54,593 bases of DNA from positions 1 to 54,593 of the forward strand of contig NZ_QVLT01000030.1 in NCBI RefSeq assembly GCF_003417065.2, in the 5' to 3' direction. This DNA comes from Hymenobacter lapidiphilus. Its GTDB lineage: Bacteria > Bacteroidota > Bacteroidia > Cytophagales > Hymenobacteraceae. Under the pieces are notes generated by a model. The model was not told the DNA's origin, did no database searches, and was given only the letters and a program-made list of their open reading frames with translations. The position numbers and the translations under genes are program-made. Below are positions 16,290-24,487 of this stretch, in pieces (position 1 is the stretch's first letter; each line of letters starts with the position of its first letter).

Positions 16290-17750
16290 ATGCTGCTACG
16301 TTCTATTCCTTCCCTGCTACTCGCCGGCCTGCTGCTAACTGGTTGCGCCGTGAACCCGGTGACGGGTAAAAAAGAAGTGATGCTCGTGTCGGAAGGGCAG
16401 GAGCTGGCGATGGGCAAACAGTCGGACCCAGCCATTATTGCGCAGTTCGGCCTGTACAAAGACGACAAGCTGCAGCAGTACATTAGCACGATGGGCGACA
16501 AGATGGGGAAGGTGTCGCACCGCCCCGAGCTGAACTACCAGTTTCGCATCGTCGATTCGCCGGTGATTAATGCCTTTGCCGTGCCGGGCGGCTACGTGTA
16601 CTTTACGCGCGGCATCATGGCCAACTTCAACAACGAGGCGCAGTTTGCCGGCGTGTTGGGCCACGAAATCGGCCACGTGACGGCCCGGCACTCGGCCAAG
16701 CAGCAAACCACCTCCATCCTCAGCCAGGTAGGCCTGATGGGGGCTATGATTGCCTCGCCCCGGTTTGCCCAGTATGGCGAGCAGGCCATGCAGGGCCTGC
16801 AGCTGCTGACCCTCAAGTTCGGCCGCGACGATGAAAACCAGGCCGACGAGCTGGGCGTGGAGTACTCGACCAAGATAGGGTACAACGCCGCCGAAATGGC
16901 CGATTTCTTCCGCACCCTGGAGCGCGAGCAGCAGCAGGCCGGCGGCCAGGCCATCCCCGATTTCCTGAGCACCCACCCCAACCCCGCCGACCGCTACGAG
17001 CACGTCAACCAGCTGGCGGCCCAGTGGAAAGCCAAGCCGGGTACGCCCACTACGCTCGCCATCAACCGCGACCAGTACCTGCGCCTCATCGACGGCATCA
17101 CCTACGGCGAAGACCCGCGCCAGGGCTTCGTGGAAGACAACGCCTTCTACCACCCCGAGCTGAAATTCCAGTTTCCAGTGCCCCAGGGCTGGAAAACCCA
17201 GAACTCGCCCCAGCAATTCCAGATGGCCGACCCGGCCGGCAAAGCCATGATGCTGCTCACGCTGGCCCCCGGCAGCTCGGTGCAGGAAGCCGCCCAGGCC
17301 GTTGCCAAGCAGCTGAGCCTGCAGGTAGCCGAGTCGCGCGAGCTGACGGTAAACGGCTTCCCGGCCCTGGCTTTCGTGGGTACGCAGGTGCAGCAGGACC
17401 AGCAAACTGGCCAGCAGCAAACGGGGATGCAGGTGCTGAGCTACATCATCCAAGACGGTAAAACGCTTTATGTGCTGCTTGGCGGCACTTCCCCCCAGGA
17501 TTTTGCGGCCTACGCGCCCGTGTTCACCCGCACTATGGAAGGTTTCCAGCGCCTCACGTCCGCCGACAAGCTCAACCGTCAGCCCGAGCATCTACGCATC
17601 CGCACCACCAAAACCAGCCAGACGTTGGCCCAGGCCCTGAGCGCCAACGGCGTGCCTACCAAGCGCCACGAAGAAATGGCCATCCTCAACGGTATGCAGC
17701 TCTCCGACAAGCTCGGTCGCGGGATGCTGTTTAAAGTGGTCGGGAAGTAG
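16290..17750 (+). CDS. M48 family metalloprotease, lipoprotein
   Basis: A 486-residue BepA/YfgC-like zinc metalloprotease. The N-terminus is a lipoprotein signal (LLLAGLLLTGCAVNP). The active site is H125-E-I-G-H129 followed by VTARH, with the third ligand glutamate in GRDDENQADELGV. A middle domain (HPELKFQFPVPQGWKTQNSP) and a C-terminal LysM-like segment (TSQTLAQALSANGVPTKRHE ... ILNGM) follow. It probably works in outer-membrane protein quality control. A close paralog lies 109 nt downstream, clearly from tandem duplication. Confidence 0.93.
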   Translation: MLLRSIPSLLLAGLLLTGCAVNPVTGKKEVMLVSEGQELAMGKQSDPAIIAQFGLYKDDKLQQYISTMGDKMGKVSHRPELNYQFRIVDSPVINAFAVPGGYVYFTRGIMANFNNEAQFAGVLGHEIGHVTARHSAKQQTTSILSQVGLMGAMIASPRFAQYGEQAMQGLQLLTLKFGRDDENQADELGVEYSTKIGYNAAEMADFFRTLEREQQQAGGQAIPDFLSTHPNPADRYEHVNQLAAQWKAKPGTPTTLAINRDQYLRLIDGITYGEDPRQGFVEDNAFYHPELKFQFPVPQGWKTQNSPQQFQMADPAGKAMMLLTLAPGSSVQEAAQAVAKQLSLQVAESRELTVNGFPALAFVGTQVQQDQQTGQQQTGMQVLSYIIQDGKTLYVLLGGTSPQDFAAYAPVFTRTMEGFQRLTSADKLNRQPEHLRIRTTKTSQTLAQALSANGVPTKRHEEMAILNGMQLSDKLGRGMLFKVVGK

Positions 17751-17859
17751 AACTGGCGGGGTCTTTGGTTACTACCGGGTGGGCCACCTGCTTACTGGTG
17801 CCGCTACCATAGCGGCGCCGCGGGGCACCGGCCAACTTTTTCTACTTAGCGTTTCTGTC

Positions 17860-19290
17860 ATGAAAACCTTCCTCTCGCATCCCTTTCTCCGTACCGGCGC
17901 GTTGGCGCTGGCGTTGCTGCCGCTGGCCGGCTCGGCCGGTTTCCGCCCGCCGGCCCCGGCCAAGGAGCCCGACCCGCAGGTGCTGGCTCAGTTCGGCCTG
18001 CTCAATAATTCGGCCCTGCAGAAGTTCATCGACCTAAAAGGCCAGCAGATGGCCGCCGTGTCCAGCCGCTCCGATTTCGGCTACCAGTTTACCATTCTGG
18101 ATTCGCCCATGATAAACGCCTTCGCCGCGCCCGATGGCAACATCTACTTTACGCGCGGCATTATGGCGCACTTCAACGATGAGGCGCAGTTTGCGGGCGT
18201 TTTGGGCCATGAGCTGGGCCACGTAACGGCCCGCCACGGCGAGAAGCAGAAAACCCGTTCCACCATAACTTCCGGGGCGCTGCTGCTGGGCTCCATCCTC
18301 TCGAAGCGGGTGGCCTCCATTGCCCAGCCACTGTCGCAGGGTGCGGGCCTGTTGTTTCTCAAATACGGCCGCGACGATGAGCGCGAAGCCGACAAGCTGG
18401 GCGTGGCCTACTCGAGCAAAATCGGGTACGACGCCTCCCACATGGCCGATTTCTTCCTCACGCTCCAGCGCCAGGAGCAGGCCAGCGGGGCCGGCGGCAT
18501 GCCCACATTCCTAAGCAGCCACCCCAACTCGGCCGACCGCTACAGCACCGTGAAGCAACTGGCCTCGCAGGCCAAGCAGCAGCAGGGTGGCCGGGCCCTC
18601 ACCGTGAACCGCAACGGCTACCTGCAGATGATTGACGGAATGGCCTACGGCGACGACCCGCGTCAGGGCTTCGTAGAAGGCGGCGTTTTCTACCACCCCG
18701 AGCTGAAATTCCAGTTTCCAATTCCCCAGGGCTGGAAAAGCCAGAACTCGCCCCAGCAGTTCCAGATGGCCGAGCCTAACGGCAAAGCCGTGCAAATCCT
18801 GACGCTGGCGCCCGGCAACTCGGCCGAGGAAGCGGCCCAAGCGCTGGCCAAGGAACTCAACATCAGTTCGCCCCAAGCCACCCGCACTACCATCAACGGC
18901 CTGCCCGCCATTGCCCTGCAGGGCGACCAGGTGGGCCAGGACCAGCAGGGCCGCCAGGGTATCCAGGCCAGCACGCTCTCCTACGTCATTCAGGATGGCA
19001 AAACGCTATACGCCCTCATCGGCCTCTGCGGCCCCGGCACGCTCAACAGCTACGGCCCCGCGTTCCAGCGCACTGCCCAAGGTTTCCGCCGCCTCACCGA
19101 CGCCAACAAGCTCAACCGCCAGAGCGAGAAAATCCGCATCCGCACCGCCAAAGCCGGCCAGACGCTGGCCCAGGCTTTGAGCGCCAACGGCGTTTCCACC
19201 AAGCGCCACCAGGAGCTGGCTATTCTGAACGGCATGACAACCACCGACAAGCTCAGCGCCGGTACGCTGTTTAAGGTGGTGGGGAATTAG
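17860..19290 (+). CDS. M48 family metalloprotease, secreted paralog
   Basis: A 476-residue paralog of the preceding gene, sharing the whole domain order. The active site is H117-E-L-G-H121 and VTARH; the zinc glutamate is in GRDDEREADKLGV. The start at 17860 gives a signal peptide (MKTFLSHPFLRTGALALALL, then LAGSAGFRPP) without a lipobox cysteine, so this copy should be periplasmic, not lipid-anchored. An in-frame ATG at 17779 would place 27 unrelated residues ahead of the signal and is rejected. The C-terminal LysM-like block is kept nearly identical. Its last 20 nt overlap the convergent orphan gene. Confidence 0.93.
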   Translation: MKTFLSHPFLRTGALALALLPLAGSAGFRPPAPAKEPDPQVLAQFGLLNNSALQKFIDLKGQQMAAVSSRSDFGYQFTILDSPMINAFAAPDGNIYFTRGIMAHFNDEAQFAGVLGHELGHVTARHGEKQKTRSTITSGALLLGSILSKRVASIAQPLSQGAGLLFLKYGRDDEREADKLGVAYSSKIGYDASHMADFFLTLQRQEQASGAGGMPTFLSSHPNSADRYSTVKQLASQAKQQQGGRALTVNRNGYLQMIDGMAYGDDPRQGFVEGGVFYHPELKFQFPIPQGWKSQNSPQQFQMAEPNGKAVQILTLAPGNSAEEAAQALAKELNISSPQATRTTINGLPAIALQGDQVGQDQQGRQGIQASTLSYVIQDGKTLYALIGLCGPGTLNSYGPAFQRTAQGFRRLTDANKLNRQSEKIRIRTAKAGQTLAQALSANGVSTKRHQELAILNGMTTTDKLSAGTLFKVVGN

Positions 19291-19789
19291 GGTCAACGTA
19301 GACTAAATTTCGTGGCAGGAGATAGTGTTTGATACTCAATACCCTGTTAATCGGGTTGGGTTTGCAATAATCAGCCACGGGAATTCCACCTATCTTTATA
19401 TAGCTTTTATAGATATTTCCCTTATTGGAAAAAGAATAGTCCTCTCTATATGCTATATCGGCAGCGCAAACTACTTGTAGTCGACGTGCTATACGACCCT
19501 TAGGATTCAGTTCTTGGTCAGTAACTACTTGACCACTTCGCTTAATATCAAATGCAAGGTCATATTGACTGAAATTGATGGCAACCCCTGGCTTTATATT
19601 TCTCAAATTTTCAACTAAAGTCAACGTGTCATTTATTTTACAAGGAATGAATAAGTCAAAGCTGTCATGGTTTCTTGAATAGTCAATTAGTATAATTCCA
19701 GTTTTTCTGATTACTCCATTTGCATCAACTTCTTTATTAGATTTGCAGGTATCTAGTAATAGAAACGGGATGAATAGTAAGAGTTTCAT
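19271..19789 (-). CDS. hypothetical lipoprotein, AT-rich
   Basis: A 172-residue protein starting MKLLLFIPFLLLDTCKSN, a short signal with a non-standard lipobox (LLDTC). The mature part (KTGIILIDYSRNHDSFDLFI ... VVCAADIAYREDYSFSNKG) matches no family I know. The gene is much more AT-rich than its neighbours. It overlaps the 3' end of the upstream M48 gene by 20 nt on the opposite strand, which suggests insertion of foreign DNA or use of a fortuitous stop codon. Confidence 0.68.
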   Translation of the reverse strand: MKLLLFIPFLLLDTCKSNKEVDANGVIRKTGIILIDYSRNHDSFDLFIPCKINDTLTLVENLRNIKPGVAINFSQYDLAFDIKRSGQVVTDQELNPKGRIARRLQVVCAADIAYREDYSFSNKGNIYKSYIKIGGIPVADYCKPNPINRVLSIKHYLLPRNLVYVDPNSPPP

Positions 19790-19814
19790 AAATATATCGT
19801 TTGAAGGAGAGAGA

Positions 19815-19846
19815 GCCGCCCTGCCCGAATCGTTCGGGCGGGGTGC
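19815..19846 (-). terminator. hairpin downstream of the VWA gene
   Basis: GCCCTGCCCGAA / TTCGGGCGGGGTGC form a stem with a 3-nt loop about 60 nt after the VWA stop. A poor U tract follows on either strand, so it may be a Rho-type or mRNA-stabilising hairpin. Confidence 0.45.
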
Positions 19847-19907
19847 TTAAGTTACAGCAGCGTCGGCGAAAAATATCAAATCAGTTTAACCAGCGAAAAT
19901 CGGTGAT

Positions 19908-20933
19908 TTAGTCCTCCAGCGCGTTGGTCAGGAAGGTGTTTTGCAGGCCCAGCCAGAGCAGCCAGAAGCCCAGGCACCAGTAGAGGTAGGTGCGGTAGTA
20001 GTCCTGGGTGTTGCGGTAGCGGGTCTGCTTGATTTCGGACTTCTCGTAGCTATTAATCTGCTCGAATATTTGGCGCAGGCCAGCGTTGTCGGTGGCGCGG
20101 AAGAAGCGGCCGTCGCCGGCCTGGGCAATCTGGCGCATAGTGGTTTCGTCGAGGCGGGTTTCCACGAAGCGGGGGCGTCCGTTCTCGTCGGTGCCATAGG
20201 GCACCACCCCATCCTGCCCCAACCCGATGGTGTAGAGCTTGAGGCCGTAGGCGTGGGCCAGCTGGGCGGCGGTGAGCGGGTCGAGCGAGCCGGCCGTGTT
20301 CTCGCCATCCGAAAGCAGGATGCACACTTTGGTGCGCGAAGGCGAGTCGCGTAGGCGGTTGGTGGCCACGCCCAGGGCCGTGCCGATGGCCGTGCCGTCG
20401 TTGGCAATCAGGCCCAGGCGCAGGCTCTGCAGGTTCTCGCGCAATAGCTCGTAGTCGGTGGTGAGGGGGGCCATCGAGTAGGCGTCGCCGGCGAAAACCA
20501 CCAGCCCCACCCGGTCGCCGCGGCGGCGGTCGAGGAAGTTTAGGGCCACGCGCTTGGCGGCTTCCAAGCGGTTGGGGCGCAGGTCCTGCAGCTCCATCGA
20601 GGCCGACACGTCGATTACGAGTATGATGTCGATACCCTGACCAGTCTGCACCACCCGCTCGTCGGTGCGTTGGGGCCGCGCCAGCGCCACGATGCCGAAA
20701 CCCAGGCTCAGGGCCAGTACCACATCGGGCAGGAAGCGCAGGGCTGCACTCCAGTCGCGCCGCAGCTCGCCGGCCACGAAGGCCACATCCAAGTGCGCCC
20801 GCCGCCGTCGCGCCAGCGCCCAGCGCAGCACGAACAGCAGCGGCACCAGCGGCAGCAGCAGCAGCAGGCGCGGCTGCTCCCAGCTGTAGCCGGCCAGCGT
20901 GGCGTAGCGCAGGCTGTCGAGCAGTTCTTGCAT
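19908..20933 (-). CDS. VWA domain membrane protein (BatA-like)
   Basis: A 341-residue Bat/aerotolerance-type protein. It has two N-terminal membrane segments (RLLLLLPLVPLLFVLRWALA and VVLALSLGFGIVAL), a von Willebrand factor A domain with the MIDAS motif D108-V-S-A-S112 and the second loop FAGDAYSMAPLTTDY, and a C-terminal membrane anchor (YLYWCLGFWLLWLGLQ). BatA proteins sit in the inner membrane with a large periplasmic VWA domain. It is the last gene of a three-gene set with DUF58 and BatD-like proteins, after a family A palindrome in the 175-nt gap from 20934 to 21107. Confidence 0.9.
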   Translation of the reverse strand: MQELLDSLRYATLAGYSWEQPRLLLLLPLVPLLFVLRWALARRRRAHLDVAFVAGELRRDWSAALRFLPDVVLALSLGFGIVALARPQRTDERVVQTGQGIDIILVIDVSASMELQDLRPNRLEAAKRVALNFLDRRRGDRVGLVVFAGDAYSMAPLTTDYELLRENLQSLRLGLIANDGTAIGTALGVATNRLRDSPSRTKVCILLSDGENTAGSLDPLTAAQLAHAYGLKLYTIGLGQDGVVPYGTDENGRPRFVETRLDETTMRQIAQAGDGRFFRATDNAGLRQIFEQINSYEKSEIKQTRYRNTQDYYRTYLYWCLGFWLLWLGLQNTFLTNALED

Positions 20934-20976
20934 TTATGGTGGAGGAGAGCGTGAAGAAAGGAGTTGGCAAGCAAAG

Positions 20977-21074
20977 AACGTCATTCAGAGCGAGCGAAGA
21001 ATCTTGCATGGCACCGCTAAAGCGGCATTACAACGTCAGCATGTGAGATTCTTCGCTTCGCTCTGAATGACGTT
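20977..21074. repeat. palindromic repeat, family A copy 2
   Basis: Inverted arms of about 34 nt (20977-21010 and 21040-21074) with one indel and few mismatches. Each arm has AACGTCATTCAGAGCGA and GCGAAGAATCT; these match copy 1 at 14764. It lies between the BatD-like and VWA genes and so would be transcribed within that operon. Confidence 0.85.
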
Positions 21075-21107
21075 TTTAATTTCTGGGCTCCTCATTTCTC
21101 TGTTCAC

Positions 21108-22109
21108 TCACTCGCCTTCCACCCGCATCACCAACTCATACTGGCGTTCGGCGAACTGGCGGAGCAGGTCGAAAATGGGGTCGGTTTCGGCGTCTTCTTC
21201 CGAAAACTGGTTGCCATAGATAACCCGGTCGGCCAGCATCAGGGCCTGGCGCACATCGGGGTCGTGGTGGTAACGGGCCACGATTTCGCGAGTGGTGAGG
21301 CTGGTGATGTTGAAGTTGGTGAGCGTGGAGAGGTAGTTTTTCCAGAGCGTAATGGCCCGCTCCATGTTGTTGAGCGAGCGGGAAAGCGTGAACCGCTCGA
21401 CGTGGCGGGCATATTGGGCCAGAAAATAGGCGTGGTTTTTCCGGAGGCGGTAGCGGCGGTAGCGCAGGCGCAGGCGCTGCCGGAAGCCCAGCACCAGCCC
21501 GCCGGCCAGCAGCAGCAGCCCCGCCAACCCCGCCAGCCAGTAGGGGTAGTTGAAACGGGTCGCCACAGGCCGCAACTGCAGATTCTGGCGCAGCGCCGGC
21601 ACCTCGACTGCTGCCACAACAACCGGCGCAGTACGCAACAGCCGTACCTGTACCGGCAGCGTGGGCACCACCAGCGTGTCGCGGCCACGCAGCACGGTTA
21701 TGGGCACGCTCAGCGTCTGTACCGAATCGAGGCTGAAGGTGCGCAGGCGATACACGGCCTGGTCGAGGCTGCGGCCCTGGCGGGTGCGGGTGGGCCGGTA
21801 GCGTCGGCCCACGTACTCGAAGGGCGCGAAGCTGGCCGCCGAGTCGGGGAAGATGATTTCCAGTGCCGGCGCGTGGTCCGAGGTCAGCTCGAACTCAATG
21901 ATTTCGCCCACCCGCACGGTCGCCTTCCGAAACTGGCCCTTCGCCACCGCCTCCTGCTGCGGCGCCGATGCGTCGGCTGCCGCAGCTGCGGCGGGCGCCG
22001 GCACCTGCGCGGCGCCCGCGCAAGCCAGCAGCAGCAGGGCCACCGTTGCCGAAAACCGTTGGTCGAAGCGTTGTGGCCAATACCAGTTCAAACCTGCGCC
22101 CTTACCCAC
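21108..22109 (-). CDS. BatD-like membrane protein of the aerotolerance operon
   Basis: A 333-residue protein with an N-terminal signal (FSATVALLLLACAGAAQVPA), an Ala-rich linker, and a periplasmic beta-domain (ATVRVGEIIEFELTSDHAPA ... RTFSLDSVQTLSVPITVLRG) like the oxygen-tolerance BatD repeat. One membrane helix follows (YWLAGLAGLLLLAGGLVLGF), then a basic helical cytoplasmic tail. The same tail-after-helix layout is found in DUF4381-like proteins. It begins inside the last 8 nt of the DUF58 gene, a strong sign of translational coupling. The role within Bat systems is not known in detail. Confidence 0.75.
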   Translation of the reverse strand: MGKGAGLNWYWPQRFDQRFSATVALLLLACAGAAQVPAPAAAAAADASAPQQEAVAKGQFRKATVRVGEIIEFELTSDHAPALEIIFPDSAASFAPFEYVGRRYRPTRTRQGRSLDQAVYRLRTFSLDSVQTLSVPITVLRGRDTLVVPTLPVQVRLLRTAPVVVAAVEVPALRQNLQLRPVATRFNYPYWLAGLAGLLLLAGGLVLGFRQRLRLRYRRYRLRKNHAYFLAQYARHVERFTLSRSLNNMERAITLWKNYLSTLTNFNITSLTTREIVARYHHDPDVRQALMLADRVIYGNQFSEEDAETDPIFDLLRQFAERQYELVMRVEGE

Positions 22110-23001
22110 GACCTCCGCGCTGGTTGCGCCGCCGGAACAGGTTCACCAGCTGGGGAACGAAATCGTCGGCGGTGCTGATGGACAGGAATTCGGTGCGGTG
22201 GCGGCGGCAAACTTGGCCGATTTGCGCCCGGTTCTGCTCGTAGGTAGCCCGGTAGCGGGCCCGGAAGGCCTCCGACGAGGTGTTCGTCCACACCGTGCGG
22301 CCCGATTCCTGGTCGTGGAGCGGGATTATGCCCAAGGGTGGGAATTCCTGCTCGCGCTGGTCGAGCAGCTGCAGCACCACCAAATCGTGCTTGCGGGCCA
22401 GCATAGTTAGCTCCCGCTCGTAATCGGCATCGATGAAATCGGAAATAAGGAGCACAATGCTGCGCCGCTTCAGCAGCCCCAGCGCCTGCTTGATGCCGGC
22501 CGCCACCGCCGTCTGCCGGTGCTGGGGCTCCAACTCATACAGCCGCTTGATGAGCGAGTAGGCGTGGTGGTTGCCCTTGCCCGAAGGCAGGTACAGCTCC
22601 TTCTGGTCGGAGAAGGCCAGCAGGCCCAGCTGGGCATCCTGGCGGGCGGCGGCCAGGGCCAGCACCCCGCAAATGTCGCGGCCCATATCGAGCTTGCGGC
22701 GGCCGGCCGCGCCCACCTGTTGCGAGGCACTCACATCGAGCAGCAGCAGCACCTGCTGCTCGCGCTCTTCCTTGTAGGTTTTCACGAACGTACCGTGGCC
22801 TTTGCTGCTCACGGCCCAGTCGATGGCCCGTACTTCGTCGCCATATTGGTACAGGCGCACCTCATCCACTTCCAGGCCCGTACCTTTGAATACGGAGTGA
22901 AAATTGCCCTGCAACTGGGCATCCACAGCCTTTAGGATGCGGATTTCCATCTGCCGCAGGCGGCGCACGAGCTGCTGGAAAGGCGAATCGGCAGGTTTCA
23001 T
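22102..23001 (-). CDS. DUF58 domain-containing protein
   Basis: A 299-residue DUF58 protein. The diagnostic block VDEVRLYQYGDEVRAIDWAV lies at residues 45-64. A degenerate VWA fold follows, with DVSAS at 89-93 and LLISDFIDADYE. No membrane helix is present. I set the start at 23001 (MKPADSPFQQLVRRL); longer in-frame extensions overlap the divergent DUF4296 gene and look like anti-sense noise. DUF58 proteins normally pair with a MoxR AAA+ ATPase; none is upstream here. It is the first gene of the operon. Confidence 0.9.
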   Translation of the reverse strand: MKPADSPFQQLVRRLRQMEIRILKAVDAQLQGNFHSVFKGTGLEVDEVRLYQYGDEVRAIDWAVSSKGHGTFVKTYKEEREQQVLLLLDVSASQQVGAAGRRKLDMGRDICGVLALAAARQDAQLGLLAFSDQKELYLPSGKGNHHAYSLIKRLYELEPQHRQTAVAAGIKQALGLLKRRSIVLLISDFIDADYERELTMLARKHDLVVLQLLDQREQEFPPLGIIPLHDQESGRTVWTNTSSEAFRARYRATYEQNRAQIGQVCRRHRTEFLSISTADDFVPQLVNLFRRRNQRGGRG

Positions 23002-23025
23002 TCGGCCTAAACTACAGCATTGACC

Positions 23026-23033
23026 TAACTTTG
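23026..23033 (+). promoter_or_regulatory. -7 box 5 nt before the DUF4296 start
   Basis: TAACTTTG is a perfect TAnnTTTG box. It ends 5 nt before the GTG at 23039, so the transcript may be leaderless; alternatively translation starts at an internal ATG (23111). Confidence 0.45.
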
Positions 23034-23038
23034 CCTTC

Positions 23039-23434
23039 GTGAAACGAATTTCCCGTTGCCTTTCCGCTGCCTGCCAGGCTTTGCCACTGGCCCGGCTTTC
23101 AGTTTTGCTCATGGGTTTACTGCTGATTGCCAGCGCCTGCCAGAAGGCCGACGAGGTGCCGGCGCCCGCCCAGTTGCTGCCACCCGATAAAATGGTGAGC
23201 CTGCTGATTGAGCTGCACACGCTGGAAGCCCGCACCGAGGCGGCCGCGCTGCCGCCCGATTCCAGCCGGGTTCTGTTTCGGCAGGAGAAAAAGAAAGTTT
23301 ACTGGCGCCACGGCGTGACAGATTCCATCTTCACCCAAAGCTTCCGCTTTTACGCCGTTCGGGGCAAGGAGCTGAACACTATTTACCTATCAGTCATCGA
23401 CAGCCTTGCCGCCCGCGAGAAGGTGGCGAAGTAA
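23039..23434 (+). CDS. DUF4296 lipoprotein
   Basis: A 131-residue lipoprotein of the Bacteroidota DUF4296 family. A hydrophobic segment ends in the lipobox IASAC (Cys34), followed by LLPPDKMVSLLIELHTLEAR, the conserved DUF4296 block, and FYAVRGKELNTIYLSVIDSL near the C-terminus. The start is uncertain: the GTG at 23039 follows a perfect -7 box closely, while the ATG at 23111 would leave a very short signal. The function is unknown. It is divergent from the DUF58 operon. Confidence 0.82.
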   Translation: MKRISRCLSAACQALPLARLSVLLMGLLLIASACQKADEVPAPAQLLPPDKMVSLLIELHTLEARTEAAALPPDSSRVLFRQEKKKVYWRHGVTDSIFTQSFRFYAVRGKELNTIYLSVIDSLAAREKVAK

Positions 23435-23450
23435 GGCGGTGAACGCGCTT

Positions 23451-23783
23451 TTACCGGAGGCGGCTGCCGTTGGGAAGAGGGGCCGCCAGGGTGGCCAGCA
23501 CAATGTGCCCGGCCGCATCGGGGGCGCCGGTAACCAGCACCTCGGAGCGCAGCGGCCCTATTTGCTTGGGTGGGAAGTTCACCACGCATAGCACTTGCAG
23601 GCCCGGTAAGTCGGCTACTCGGTAGTGGTGCGTAATCTGGGCGCTGGACTTGCGCAGGCCTATTTCGGGGCCCAAGTCAATCAGCAGCCGGTAGGCCGGC
23701 TGGCGCGCCTCCGGAAACTCGTGCGCCTCCACAATGGTACCCACGCGCATATCCACGCGCTCGAATTCCTCCCAGGTTAGCAT
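23451..23783 (-). CDS. csaA: CsaA-type tRNA-binding protein
   Basis: A 110-residue protein with the tRNA-binding OB fold of CsaA/EMAP-II type. It reads [20 protein letters not shown], then [19 protein letters not shown] and [20 protein letters not shown], all conserved CsaA blocks, and the length is typical. CsaA has export chaperone-like and tRNA-binding activity. The ATG at 23783 is used because an earlier ATG at 23828 adds residues not seen in the family. Confidence 0.92.
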   Translation of the reverse strand: MLTWEEFERVDMRVGTIVEAHEFPEARQPAYRLLIDLGPEIGLRKSSAQITHHYRVADLPGLQVLCVVNFPPKQIGPLRSEVLVTGAPDAAGHIVLATLAAPLPNGSRLR

Positions 23784-23878
23784 AAGGTGAGATGATGAAA
23801 TGGCTGCCTGAGTGACCTGACGGCGCAAGTTGCGCTTTTGAACATTAAACCCGCTATTTCATCCTGAGCCACCAGGCC

Positions 23879-24421
23879 TTATTCGGCAAAGGCGGCGAGC
23901 TGCTCCAGGCGCAGGCGGGTTTTCTGCTCCCACTCGGCTTGTTTGGGGGCGTTGAGACCGTGGTTGCTTTCCTGATCGTAGCGGGCTTCGTCGCGCTGCC
24001 AGGCCAGGAAGGCCACTTTCGTGATGTTGTTGAAGGCCGGCTGCAGGTGCAGACAATCGAACTTGATGAGGCCCAGCTTCTGGCGCAACATCCGGGCGTG
24101 CACCTCCGTCAGGTCGAAATGCACCTGCTCGTGACGCAGCAGTGAAGGTGACGCCTGAGCCGCGTTGCGCACCCACGATTCGGAGGGCGCAAACGTGGCC
24201 TGCACCTTCCCCGAAAACTTGAAATCGAGGCAGCCAATGGTGGCGTCAATAGTGGATGAGGTGAGGGCCGCCAGCCGGTCGGTGTTGGGGCGGGCCCGGA
24301 AGTCGGCCCAGGTAAGCGGCCGGGTGGCGCTCCAGGTAATTTTGGGCGCCGGCGGGGTAACCTGGGCCGGCGCGGCCGGCACTAGCAGGCTTAGCAGCCA
24401 GAAAGGAGCAGTAAAGAGCAT
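23879..24421 (-). CDS. DUF922 family zinc-binding secreted protein
   Basis: A 180-residue exported protein with a signal peptide (MLFTAPFWLLSLLVPAAPAQ). The conserved DUF922 features are RPLTWADFRARPN (about residues 33-45) and a putative metal site LLRHEQVHFDLTEVHAR, with H-E-x-x-H-F resembling a zinc protease. The gene ends with basic and acidic helices. The family is predicted to be proteolytic but this is not proven. It sits 66 nt after the MATE gene on the same strand. Confidence 0.85.
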   Translation of the reverse strand: MLFTAPFWLLSLLVPAAPAQVTPPAPKITWSATRPLTWADFRARPNTDRLAALTSSTIDATIGCLDFKFSGKVQATFAPSESWVRNAAQASPSLLRHEQVHFDLTEVHARMLRQKLGLIKFDCLHLQPAFNNITKVAFLAWQRDEARYDQESNHGLNAPKQAEWEQKTRLRLEQLAAFAE

Positions 24422-24487
24422 TTTTTTGAGCTTTTAGCTGGTTGCCATTCGCCGACAGCTTTCGTTTAGTGGGGGCTAACCGCTCGC

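Noticed and set aside
16335..17591. A 418-codon minus-strand ORF opposite the first M48 gene
   Set aside because: Pure antisense shadow; the plus strand has a complete zinc-protease signature.
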